Source: Spongiactinospora sp. TRM90649
Lineage (GTDB): Bacteria > Actinomycetota > Actinomycetes > Streptosporangiales > Streptosporangiaceae
Assembly: GCF_029382225.1 (NCBI RefSeq)
Contig: NZ_JARLTC010000002.1
Coordinates: 186,001 to 250,000, forward strand
Direction of reading: 5' to 3'
Length of the DNA: 64,000 nt
Made by a program: the position numbers and the translations under genes. This document shows, in pieces, positions 8,990-17,237 of this stretch (position 1 is the first letter of the stretch; the number at the start of each line of letters is the position of its first letter). Below the pieces are notes generated by a model, which did no database searches, had not been told where the DNA came from, and was given only the letters and a program-made list of their open reading frames with translations.

Positions 8990-9257
8990 GTATCCCCAAA
9001 CATTCCATGAAATGTCCGAATCTGAGTATGCTGAGCAACCAGATCATCACGGCGGAACAGTCAGGTCAGGAGCCGAATCCAACGATCGTGACACCGTCGC
9101 CGAATGATTGACCTACCCTTTTTCGCGTTGAGCAGGTGAACGGGACGAGGCGCTCGCGGCTGCGGGCCTCGCACGGCCGGGGATGGGGGACCTTGAGCGA
9201 GCGAGCGATCGGGCGCCCCGTCCTGTGGGTGCGGACGGCGCCGGCGAAGGAGACCCC

Positions 9258-11282
9258 GTGAGCGACCGCCGCCGTATGAGCGACCCGAGCGACACCAGCG
9301 GCTACCACGTCTATCCCCCTGAGCCGGGCAGCCGCAGAGCGGCCCGCCGGGCGGCCCGTGGCGGCGACCAGCGGTCCTCCTTCGGCGGCGCGCAGGGATA
9401 CGAAGGCCGCCGCCACGCGGCGGGCCCGTCCCCGGCCCCGCCCGATCACGCCACGGGCCCCCGCCGCCGCTCCGACGCCGGGCCGCGCTACGACCAGCCG
9501 GGGCCGGGCCAGGGCCACGAGCAGGGCCGCCGCGAACGCGGCTACGACCAGCCCTCCGGCGGACGGCAGGCCCCGAGCCGGCAGCGCGCACCCCAGCAGA
9601 GCGCGGCGCAGCACAGGGAAGACCAGCACAGGGAAGACCAGCACAGGGAAGAGCAGCACCGGACCCCCCCGAAGGCCGCGCCGCAGCGCCCCTCCCGGCA
9701 GTACGGCCCCGCAGAGGGCGGCCCTCCGCCTCCCGGCGACACGTCCGACGGCCACCGTCGCGGAGACGACGGCGGTAAGAAGAAGATGCGCATGCTGGCC
9801 TGGGGCAGCATCGCCCTGACCGGCCTCATGGTCGCGGGCACGCTCACCGGCTACACGCTCTACCGCTCGGTATCGGCGGGCATCGAGACCGAGGACTTCA
9901 ACGCCAAGCTCGGCAAGGACCGCCCGGTGAACAGCACCGGCGCGCTCAACGTGCTGATGGTCGGCTCCGACACCCGCGAGGGCGACAACCTCAAGTACGG
10001 CAAGTACATGCTCAACGCGGGCAAGCGCACCGACACCATGATCCTCATGCACATCTCCCCCAACCGGGACAACGCCACGCTGATCAGCTTCCCGCGCGAC
10101 TCGGTGGTGGCCATCCCGGCGTGTCCGGGGCCGAACGGCACGACGCTTCCCCCCAAGACCGATATGATCAACGCCGCCTACAACGAGGGCGGCATCACCT
10201 GCACGATCGCCACGCTGGAGTCACTGACCAAGGTCCGCATCGACCACTTCGTCGAGGTCGACTTCACCGGCTTCAAGAACATCGTGGACGCCCTCGACGG
10301 CATCAGGGTGTGCCTGAAGCAGCCGGTCAACGACCGCAAGGCCAAGCTCGACCTGGCGGCCGGGTGGCACAACCTGAAAGGCGAGCAGGCCCTCGGCTAC
10401 GTCCGTCTGCGCAACTACGGCGACGGCAGCGACATCCAGCGGATCAAGCGCCAGCAGGTCTTCCTCTCCCAGGTGGTCAAGAAGGCCACCAGCAGCGACC
10501 TGATCACCGACCCCACCAAGCTGCTGAGCTTCATCACCGCCGCGACCAAGTCGGTGAAGATGAACCCGGAGCTGGCCAACAGCCCCGACACGCTGCTGAG
10601 CATCGCGCAGAGCGCCCGGGCGCTGACGTCGAGCGGCGTGCAGTTCATCACCGTGCCCTGGGGGCCGCACCCCGACGACAAGAACCGGGTGATCTGGCGG
10701 GAGCCCGCCGCCTCCCAGTTGTTCGACGCGATCAAGCGCGACGTCGAGGTCAAGCCGACGACCACGCCGAAGCCGTCCACCGGCACCACCACCGCCCCGG
10801 CGAAGCCGGCGATCAAGCCCGCGCAGGTGCGCGTGCAGGTGCTCAACGGCACGAGCGTCGAGGGCCGGGCCAAGGAGGTCGCCGACGCGCTGGTGGCCCA
10901 GGGGTTCCAGGTCACCCAGGTGGGCAACGCGAGGATCGGCGGGGTCGACGCCCCGAAGACCCGGCTCCTCTACGCCAAGAACGCCGAGAGCGGCGCGGAC
11001 TACGCCACGCCGATCGCGTCCAAGCTGCTGAGCAAGGTCTCGCCGCAGTCCGGCAAGATCAAGCCGGTGTCGGTCGAGGCGTACGTGCCGACGACGCCCT
11101 CCACCTCGCCCAACTCGGCAAAGACGGCCTCGCCCCCGGCCAACACGGGTGGCGAAGCGGCCAACACGCCGGTCATCCAGCTCGTGGTGGGGGCCGACTG
11201 GGAGGGCGTGAAGGCACCTGTCAAGATCCCGGACGAACTGAAGGAAAGCGTCGTCAACTCCAAGACGAACCCCTGCCAGTAA
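9258..11282 (+). CDS. LCP (LytR-CpsA-Psr) family protein with C-terminal LytR_C domain
   Basis: About 674 residues from the GTG at 9258, preceded by AAGGAGA. Order: a disordered Arg/Gly/Gln-rich cytoplasmic region of roughly 180 residues, one membrane helix (WGSIALTGLMVAGTLTGYTL), an LCP catalytic domain (NVLMVGSDTREG, RTDTMILMHI, LISFPRDSVVAIP), then a LytR_C domain (VRVQVLNGTSVEGRAKEVAD) and a proline/threonine tail ending in Cys. LCP enzymes move lipid-linked glycopolymers onto peptidoglycan outside the cell. The Arg of FPRDS and acidic GSDTR residues bind the pyrophosphate. It is one of two LCP proteins here, fitting a wall-glycopolymer region. Confidence 0.93.
   Translation: MSDRRRMSDPSDTSGYHVYPPEPGSRRAARRAARGGDQRSSFGGAQGYEGRRHAAGPSPAPPDHATGPRRRSDAGPRYDQPGPGQGHEQGRRERGYDQPSGGRQAPSRQRAPQQSAAQHREDQHREDQHREEQHRTPPKAAPQRPSRQYGPAEGGPPPPGDTSDGHRRGDDGGKKKMRMLAWGSIALTGLMVAGTLTGYTLYRSVSAGIETEDFNAKLGKDRPVNSTGALNVLMVGSDTREGDNLKYGKYMLNAGKRTDTMILMHISPNRDNATLISFPRDSVVAIPACPGPNGTTLPPKTDMINAAYNEGGITCTIATLESLTKVRIDHFVEVDFTGFKNIVDALDGIRVCLKQPVNDRKAKLDLAAGWHNLKGEQALGYVRLRNYGDGSDIQRIKRQQVFLSQVVKKATSSDLITDPTKLLSFITAATKSVKMNPELANSPDTLLSIAQSARALTSSGVQFITVPWGPHPDDKNRVIWREPAASQLFDAIKRDVEVKPTTTPKPSTGTTTAPAKPAIKPAQVRVQVLNGTSVEGRAKEVADALVAQGFQVTQVGNARIGGVDAPKTRLLYAKNAESGADYATPIASKLLSKVSPQSGKIKPVSVEAYVPTTPSTSPNSAKTASPPANTGGEAANTPVIQLVVGADWEGVKAPVKIPDELKESVVNSKTNPCQ
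9611..9655 (+). repeat. Three 15-bp tandem repeats in the disordered leader of the LCP gene
   Basis: Three near-identical units of GCACAGGGAAGACCA (the last with one change) encode EDQHREDQHREEQH. It is a microsatellite-like expansion in the cytoplasmic low-complexity part, and copy number may vary between strains. Confidence 0.92.
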
Positions 11283-11467
11283 GCCTTCTGGTGGATTAGT
11301 AACAATCCCCTGTGGATCAAAGTCCTATCCCCGCCAAGGGCTACATACGATCTACGAGCCCGTTATGGTGGTCCGGTCGGCGGGGCGAGCAGATCATGTG
11401 TTCGCCGTACGCCTTGACGGCGTGCCCGACTGCGCACTGACTCCGACAGATAGCAGAGCCGTTCCCT

Positions 11468-13330
11468 GTGAGTGACACCCGATCCACCTTCCAGGTCCCG
11501 GGCTTGCGGAGCGAGGGCGCAGGCGACGCCCGCTCCGGCGGATCCCCTGACGAGCGTGAGCATCAAGTGCCACACCAAGAGGAGGCCCGCCCATCCGGCG
11601 GCGCGGCGACCACCGATCCGGCACAGGAGTATCGGTCCCCCGAAACCGATCCCCGGGCCCAGGCCGACCGGCTCACCGAGCCCACCCCGGCCCCCGCCTG
11701 GCGTCTCCCCCCCACCGGCGACTGGTCCCGCCCCCCGGCCCAGCCTGCGGAAGGCGCGACGCGCGGCTACTTCGAGCCCGAACGCCCCACCACCGACCAG
11801 CCCGCCCACGCCCCTCGCGAGAGCGCTCCCCCCACCGACCGCGACGACCGCCCCACTGCCGCCTTCCCCGCCTACCCCGGCCCCACCGCCGAGCAGTCCC
11901 CGGCCCCCACAGGCGGTACGGCAGGCGGCTGGGGAGCCCAGCCTCCGGCCGCCACGGACGGCACGGCGGGCGGCTGGGGTACGCGGAGCGCGGCCACGGA
12001 CGGTACGACGGGCGGAGCCACCGCAGGCGGATGGGGCGCACAGCGCGCCACCGAACACCCCGGCCACGGACGGCAGGACCCCCTCGCCGCCTCCCCCCCC
12101 ACCGCTCCGGGCGGGGAGACCGGGCTTCTCACCGGGCCCTCTGGGGAGCGAGCCTGGAAGACGGAGACCCCCGACCTCGGAACCACCGTAGGTGGAAACG
12201 ACCGGAGTGGGCGGCGGCGCAAAGCGGCGGCGGCCGAGGACGGCGGGCGGTCCTCGAAGGGGGAGGCCGCGCGGCAGGAGGCGGCCGGGCGTGCCGGGAA
12301 GAAGCGCGAGCCGTACCTGGACAACGTCAAGTTCCTGCTGATCACGGTCGTGGTGATGGGCCACTCGCTGGTGCCCACCCTCGCCGCGGGTTCCGCACGA
12401 GCCGCCTACCTGTTCATCTACAGCTTCCACATGCCGCTGTTCGTGCTGATCAGCGGCTACCTCAGCCGGAACTTCTGGAACTCCAACGCGAAGACCAACA
12501 AGCTGGTCGACACCTTCCTCATCCCCTACGTGATCGTCGAGGTCGGTTACGCCGCGCTGCGCTACGCGCTGGGCTCCAAGTGGTCTCTGACGATCATCGA
12601 CCCGGCCTGGCTCAACTGGTACCTCCTGGCGCTGCTCCTCTGGCGGCTGTCCACGCCCGTGTGGCGGCGGATGAAACAGCCGTTGCTGGTCGCGCTGGCC
12701 ATCTACCTGCTGTCCGGCTTCTCGGAGATATCCGGCGACTTTAGCTTCGACCGCTTCTTCGGTCTGCTGCCCTTCTTCGTGATCGGCCTGATGCTCAAGC
12801 CCGAGCACTTCGACATGCTCAACCGGCTCTGGATCAAGCTCGTCGCCGCCGCCACGCTCGCGGCCGCCGCCGTCGTGGCCATCGTCATCGCGCCGCACGT
12901 CAAGCTGGCCCCGATCTACTTCAAGAGCAGCTACCACGACCTCAAGCTCTCCTGGTGGATGGGCCTGGGCCTGCGCACCGCGCTGCTGGCCGCCGCGCTG
13001 GCGATGTCGTTCGCCGTGCTGGCGCTCGTGCCGCGCCGTCAGACCTGGTACACCGACCTGGGCACCCGCACGCTCTACGCCTACCTGCTGCACGGCGTGC
13101 CGGTGCTGATCGCCAAGGAGATGGGCTGGCTGAGCTTCCCGTGGATGTTCGGGCCGCTCGGCGCGATCGCGATCATGTCGATCTGCTTCACGCTGGCGAT
13201 CGTGCTCTGTCTGCCGGAGACGCGAACACTCTTCAAATGGATCATCGAACCCCGGCTGACCTGGCTCTATCGCCGTCCAGCGAAGGCTCGGACAGCCTCC
13301 CAGGCTCCCGCCGCACGGTCGAAGACCTGA
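11468..13330 (+). CDS. Acyltransferase-3 family membrane protein with long disordered leader
   Basis: 620 residues. The first 270 or so are low-complexity (Pro, Gly, Thr, Glu), cytoplasmic and probably disordered. From residue about 278 comes a membrane acyltransferase-3 domain: REPYLDNVKFLLITVVVMGH, with the catalytic-type His at the end of helix 1, then YSFHMPLFVLISGYLS, the family's second signature. About ten helices follow. Such enzymes (OafA, NodX, WecH types) O-acylate surface glycans or lipids using acyl-CoA. The GTG start at 11468 has no strong ribosome-binding site, so an internal start within the leader is possible. Confidence 0.85.
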   Translation: MSDTRSTFQVPGLRSEGAGDARSGGSPDEREHQVPHQEEARPSGGAATTDPAQEYRSPETDPRAQADRLTEPTPAPAWRLPPTGDWSRPPAQPAEGATRGYFEPERPTTDQPAHAPRESAPPTDRDDRPTAAFPAYPGPTAEQSPAPTGGTAGGWGAQPPAATDGTAGGWGTRSAATDGTTGGATAGGWGAQRATEHPGHGRQDPLAASPPTAPGGETGLLTGPSGERAWKTETPDLGTTVGGNDRSGRRRKAAAAEDGGRSSKGEAARQEAAGRAGKKREPYLDNVKFLLITVVVMGHSLVPTLAAGSARAAYLFIYSFHMPLFVLISGYLSRNFWNSNAKTNKLVDTFLIPYVIVEVGYAALRYALGSKWSLTIIDPAWLNWYLLALLLWRLSTPVWRRMKQPLLVALAIYLLSGFSEISGDFSFDRFFGLLPFFVIGLMLKPEHFDMLNRLWIKLVAAATLAAAAVVAIVIAPHVKLAPIYFKSSYHDLKLSWWMGLGLRTALLAAALAMSFAVLALVPRRQTWYTDLGTRTLYAYLLHGVPVLIAKEMGWLSFPWMFGPLGAIAIMSICFTLAIVLCLPETRTLFKWIIEPRLTWLYRRPAKARTASQAPAARSKT

Positions 13331-13403
13331 AATTTAGCGGTAATTCCGCCACCATTCACACAACGACTCCGGACATGACGGCATCGCGACGGAGCATCGG
13401 AGC

Positions 13404-14534
13404 ATGCGCGTATGCGTCGCGACCGTCGTCCACCATCCCGAGGACGCCCGGATCATGCACCGGCAGATCCGGGCGTTGCTGGCTGCCGGGCACGAGGTGA
13501 CCTACATCGCGCCGTTCACGCACTGCAACGTCACGCCGGGGCCCGCGATACACGCCGTGGACGTGCCGCGCGCGGTGGGCCGCAGGCGTTACCGGGCGGT
13601 CAGAGCGGCCAGGAAGGCACTGCGGCGGGCGGCCAGGGAGGCCGACCTGATCCTCGTGCACGACATCGAGCTGCTGCTCGCGCTGCCCCGTGGCCGCCGG
13701 TGCCCGCCGCTGGTGTGGGACGTCCACGAGGACACGGCGAGCGCGCTCTCGGTGAAGGGCTACCTGCCGGAGCCGTTGCGCCGGATGCTGCCGCCGCTGA
13801 TCAGGCGGATGGAGGCGAGCGCCGAACGCCGAATCCGGCTGATCCTGGCCGAGGACGCCTACCAGGACCGCTTCTCCCTCCCGCACCCGGTGATCAGGAA
13901 CACCACCTACGTGCCGGACACGCTTCCGTCCCCGCCGGGCGACAACCGGGTGGTCTACGTGGGCCACCTGTCGGAGGCCAGGGGCGCGCTCGACCTGATC
14001 GAGCTGGCCAGACGGCTCGCGCCGCACGCGATCAGGATGGACCTGATCGGCGCGGCCGACCCGGCGGTGCGCCCGATACTGCGCGACGCGCAGCGCGACG
14101 GCCTGCTCGACTGGTTCGGTTACGTGCCCAACCGGCACGCGCTGCGGATGGCCGAGGGCGCGCTCGCGGGGCTGTCCCCGCTGCACGACGAGCCCAACTA
14201 CCGCCACTCGCTGCCGACCAAGGTCATCGAGTACATGGCCAGGGGGGTCCCGGTGGTCACCACGCCGCTGCCGATGGCCGCCTCGCTCGTGGGCGGGGTG
14301 GACTGCGGCGTGGTCGTCCCGTTCGGCGATCTGGACGCGATGGTGGCGGCGGTGCTGCGGCTGCGCGACGATCCGGAGGAGCGGGTGGCCATGGGCGCCC
14401 GGGGCCACGCTTCGGCGCTGCGGCACCACCACTGGCCGCAACACGCCGTGGAGTTCGTCGGACTGCTGGAGGAATGGGCGCTGACCCCGCGCGGCGCGGG
14501 CACTCCACACCGGCGCAAAGCCGTCACGGTGTAG
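13404..14534 (+). CDS. GT4-family glycosyltransferase
   Basis: 376 residues, GT-B fold. The N-terminal domain opens RVCVATVVHHPEDARIMHRQ; the His-His-Pro loop is typical of a GT4 subset acting on surface glycans. The donor domain has VVYVGHLSEARGALDLIELA and later HSLPTKVIEYMARGVPVVTT, the nucleotide-sugar-binding Glu motif. It is expected to be cytosolic or membrane-associated, transferring a sugar to a polyprenyl- or polymer-linked acceptor. The start ATG lies 73 bp after the acyltransferase gene, so a shared transcript is plausible. The sugar and acceptor are unknown. Confidence 0.88.
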   Translation: MRVCVATVVHHPEDARIMHRQIRALLAAGHEVTYIAPFTHCNVTPGPAIHAVDVPRAVGRRRYRAVRAARKALRRAAREADLILVHDIELLLALPRGRRCPPLVWDVHEDTASALSVKGYLPEPLRRMLPPLIRRMEASAERRIRLILAEDAYQDRFSLPHPVIRNTTYVPDTLPSPPGDNRVVYVGHLSEARGALDLIELARRLAPHAIRMDLIGAADPAVRPILRDAQRDGLLDWFGYVPNRHALRMAEGALAGLSPLHDEPNYRHSLPTKVIEYMARGVPVVTTPLPMAASLVGGVDCGVVVPFGDLDAMVAAVLRLRDDPEERVAMGARGHASALRHHHWPQHAVEFVGLLEEWALTPRGAGTPHRRKAVTV

Positions 14535-14578
14535 TCGAGTACGTGACGCGGGCAGCGCGGATTGGTGTACTGAATGGC

Positions 14579-15316
14579 ATGGCACACCACTTGATTCAGG
14601 GGCGCGCCGTTGAGATGCCGGTGCGCGTGCGGGAGGCCGCGGCCTGTTTCGCGACGTACCTCGTGCGCGCCGACGCCGCCCGCGCGGTGATCGCCTACTC
14701 GGGGCTCGACGTGTCCGAGCTGCTGCCGGGGCGGGCCGTGTGCACGCTGTTCTTCGTCCGCTACGCGGACTCCGACCTCGGTTCCTACGGCGAGTTCGGG
14801 GTGTCCTTCATGGTTCGCCCGCCGGGGGCCGAGCGCGCGCGGGGCGGTGGGATGCTGGCCGGTGTGTCCGACGTGCGGCGGGTCGGCACCGGGATGTTCG
14901 TGCACTGGCTGCCGGTGAACCAGGGCTTCACGATGGAGGCGGGGCGCTCGATCTGGGGGTTCCCGAAGGAGCTGGCCGACATCGAGCTGCGGATGGGCTC
15001 GCCGTACAAGCGGTGCGTGCTGCGCAAGGACGGCCGGCTGGTGCTCGACCTGCTGCTGCGGCCGGGAGTGCCGGTCCCGGCGGCGGGGGCGGTCTCACCG
15101 TTCGACGCCTACACCAACCTGGACGGCGTGACCCGCCGCACGCCGTGGTCGATCTCGCCGCGCGGGGTGCGGGCGCGGCCGGGCGGAGCGCTGATCCGGC
15201 TGGGCAACCATCCGATCGCCAAGGAGCTGAGCGAGCTGGGCCTGCCCAAGCACGCCCTGCTGACGACCACCGTCGCCCGGCTGTCCATGACGATCGGCGA
15301 TGCGACCGAAGAGTGA
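14579..15316 (+). CDS. Acetoacetate decarboxylase-like (ADC superfamily) protein
   Basis: 245 residues from ATG 14579. The beta-cone fold signature FTMEAGRSIWGFPKELADIE matches the ADC family, in which a nearby Lys forms a Schiff base with a beta-keto acid; two neighbouring lysines are visible here (FPKEL and SPYKR), but which would be catalytic cannot be assigned. Members include true acetoacetate decarboxylases and many homologues with other activities on polyketide-like or sugar-derived keto acids. It follows a GT4 gene by 44 bp on the same strand, an unusual setting. A role in making a precursor for the local polymer is possible but unsupported. A hairpin at 15319-15338 follows the stop directly. 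Confidence 0.75.
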   Translation: MAHHLIQGRAVEMPVRVREAAACFATYLVRADAARAVIAYSGLDVSELLPGRAVCTLFFVRYADSDLGSYGEFGVSFMVRPPGAERARGGGMLAGVSDVRRVGTGMFVHWLPVNQGFTMEAGRSIWGFPKELADIELRMGSPYKRCVLRKDGRLVLDLLLRPGVPVPAAGAVSPFDAYTNLDGVTRRTPWSISPRGVRARPGGALIRLGNHPIAKELSELGLPKHALLTTTVARLSMTIGDATEE

Positions 15317-15318
15317 GG

Positions 15319-15338
15319 CGCGCGGCGCGAGCCGCGCG
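15319..15338. terminator. GC-rich hairpin between convergent genes
   Basis: CGCGCGGC and GCCGCGCG form a perfect 8-bp stem around a GCGA loop, just after the ADC-like gene and before the convergent GT2 gene. There is no T-run, as is common in actinomycetes, so it may end transcription from both sides. Confidence 0.55.
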
Positions 15339-15385
15339 AGATCGGGCACAAAGAGATCGGACACGGGCCAGAGGGCCCGGCCGGG

Positions 15386-16261
15386 TCAGACGATGGGCGG
15401 ACGGCCGAGCCGGAGCATCCGCCAGGCGGTGCGCCAGGCCATCGGGCGGCGCTCCCCGGCGGGTTCGCGCAGCCCTTCGCCGAACCCCTTGAACCACGCC
15501 CGCAGCGCGACCCCCGACCGCTCGCGCAGCAGCGTGAGCAGGATCCAGTCGAGCAGGTAGAGCGCGGCCAGCGGCCACGGCAAATTGCGGCGGGCCAGCC
15601 ACACGCGGTTGCGGGCGTTGAGGCGGAAGAAGTCGGCGTGCCTGGTGGGGGGCACCTGCGGGTGGTACATCACCGTCTCGGCGTCGTACTCGATGCGGTA
15701 TCCCTCGCCGAGCAGCCGCCAGGCGAGGTCGGTCTCCTCGTGGGCGTAGAAGAACCGCTCGGGCAGCCCGCCGACCTGGAGGAACGCCGAGCGGCGGATG
15801 GCGCAGGCGCCGCCCAGGAAGGTGGTCACCGGCGAGGACCGCTCGGGGTCGCCGGCGCGCAGCCTGGGCACATGGCGGCGCTGGCCGTTGCCGCCCTCGG
15901 GGTCCATCACCCGGAAGGAGAGCACCGCGAGGTCGGGCTCGGTGGCGAAGCGTTCCCGCACGTGGGCCGCGATCTTCTGGTTGGCGTACCAGCCGTCGTC
16001 GTCGAGGAAGAGCACGACGTCGCCGGAGCACTCCTCGACGCCGCGGTTGCGGCCCGCGGGAATGCCGGTGTTGCGGTCGAGCCGCACGCTCTTGACCGAC
16101 GAGCCGAAGGACGGCTCGACGCCCAGTGCGGGCACGTCGGCGCCGTTACCGACGATGACGACTTCGACGTCGCCGTCGGCCTGGGCGAGGGCGGACTCGA
16201 CCGCCCGGCTCAGCTCTTCGACCCGGTTGCCCATGGTGAGGATGACGCACGAGATCTTCAA
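15386..16261 (-). CDS. GT2-family glycosyltransferase (rhamnosyl/galactofuranosyl-like)
   Basis: 291 residues. GT-A fold: SCVILTMGNRVEELSRAVES at the start, EVVIVGNGAD, then DVVLFLDDDGWYANQKI with the DDD metal-binding motif, and later FFYAHEETDLAWRLLGEGY carrying the catalytic-type acidic motif (EETD, the ED-W equivalent). This is the layout of inverting GT2 enzymes such as rhamnosyl- and galactofuranosyl-transferases. A hydrophobic stretch near the C-terminus (LAALYLLDWILLTLL) suggests membrane contact. It stands convergent to the ADC-like gene and about 210 bp from the CDP-alcohol transferase gene on the same strand. Confidence 0.88.
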   Translation of the reverse strand: MKISCVILTMGNRVEELSRAVESALAQADGDVEVVIVGNGADVPALGVEPSFGSSVKSVRLDRNTGIPAGRNRGVEECSGDVVLFLDDDGWYANQKIAAHVRERFATEPDLAVLSFRVMDPEGGNGQRRHVPRLRAGDPERSSPVTTFLGGACAIRRSAFLQVGGLPERFFYAHEETDLAWRLLGEGYRIEYDAETVMYHPQVPPTRHADFFRLNARNRVWLARRNLPWPLAALYLLDWILLTLLRERSGVALRAWFKGFGEGLREPAGERRPMAWRTAWRMLRLGRPPIV

Positions 16262-16401
16262 TGCGTCATCGTCCTGACGCGTCGATCGGTCGTGCGTTGC
16301 GTACTTTCATGATCACCGAGTCTGCCTTGTCGGGCAATTCCGTCCGGTCGTCTTCTTCCTGATTTACCGCGCAATAAGCGTATCGGAACTGCTAGGAAAC
16401 C

Positions 16402-16417
16402 CCCACCGAACAGTGGG
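16402..16417 (-). terminator. Possible weak terminator after the CDP-alcohol operon
   Basis: CCCAC and GTGGG form a 5-bp stem with a 6-nt loop about 50 bp downstream of the CDP-alcohol transferase stop. On the minus strand it is followed by GGTTTCC. The stem is short; this is a weak call. Confidence 0.3.
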
Positions 16418-16469
16418 TGTCTGCCACATACGACGTACCGGGGCGCCGAGCGGTTCCCCGGCTTCTCGA

Positions 16470-17237
16470 TCATGCCAGCCGCCGTGACGCCAGGATGCTG
16501 ACCAGATGCAGCACGAGCTGGACCGTCGCCACCACCGCACAGGCCACGACGAGGAACCTGGTGGCCGTCGCCCCGCCCGCCAGGGCGTCCCAGACGGCGG
16601 CGATCACGACCAGGATGGACAGCTCCACCGCCTGCACGATGCGATGGAATCGCAACGCGGCCGCGACCTTGCGGGCCAGCCCCAGCCGCCTCGACTGGAA
16701 GTGCTCGGCGGACGCCTCGGTGGCCGCCACCAGACCGGACCTGGCCCTCGCGACATCGACCAGGTCGGTCTCGGCCTTGATCAGGATCGCGCCCAGCGCG
16801 GCGGCGAACCCGAGCACGGTGTACCAGTCCGGGGTGGTCTGCGACGCGCGGAAGCCCAGGCCGATCAGCAGCGCGGCCTCCGCGAAGTAGTGACCGACCC
16901 GGTCGAGGTAGACACCGGTGATCGAGGTGCGGCCGGTCCAGCGGGCCAGCTCGCCGTCTGAGCAGTCGAGCAGCAGGTAGACCTGCACCAGCACGGCCGC
17001 GCCCACCGCCGCCCACAGGCCGGGCAGCGCGAGCACCACCCCGGCCAGCAGGCCGCACAGGATCATCAGGCCGGTCGCCTGGTTGGGCGTGATCGGCGTC
17101 TTGGCCAGTGCCCAGGTGACGTAGACCGACAGCTTGCGCATGTAGAGCAGACCGGCCCAGTGCTCGCCGCTACGGCGATCCATGGTGCCGGCCGGCTGCG
17201 CGACCGCGCGGATCTCAGCGACCGACGGCCCGGACAT
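16470..17237 (-). CDS. CDP-alcohol phosphatidyltransferase-family membrane protein with altered motif
   Basis: 255 residues with about six membrane helices. The CDP-OH-P signature is DCSDGELARWTGR, followed by GVYLDRVGHY. Two Asp, the Gly, the Ala-Arg and the third Asp are in place, but the fourth position, normally the catalytic Asp four residues after the third, is His (codon at 16890-16892). Family enzymes join an alcohol to a CDP-linked phosphate, making phospholipids or phosphodiester solutes. Its start overlaps the end of the dehydrogenase gene by 23 bp, so the three genes 19010-16470 form one operon. The substrate is unknown; a non-standard mechanism or lost activity must be considered. 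Confidence 0.82.
   Translation of the reverse strand: MSGPSVAEIRAVAQPAGTMDRRSGEHWAGLLYMRKLSVYVTWALAKTPITPNQATGLMILCGLLAGVVLALPGLWAAVGAAVLVQVYLLLDCSDGELARWTGRTSITGVYLDRVGHYFAEAALLIGLGFRASQTTPDWYTVLGFAAALGAILIKAETDLVDVARARSGLVAATEASAEHFQSRRLGLARKVAAALRFHRIVQAVELSILVVIAAVWDALAGGATATRFLVVACAVVATVQLVLHLVSILASRRLA

Noticed and set aside
9001..9014. Imperfect palindrome CATTCCATGAAATG upstream of the LCP gene
   Set aside because: It is symmetric except at two positions but stands alone about 245 bp before the start without other promoter signals, so I did not list it as a site.
9066..10052. 328-codon frame opposite the LCP gene leader
   Set aside because: No recognisable motif; the plus strand has LCP catalytic motifs and a proper start.
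11363..13093. 576-codon frame opposite the acyltransferase gene
   Set aside because: Composition is Arg/Gly low-complexity and matches the reverse of a Pro/Gly-rich leader, so it is a shadow.
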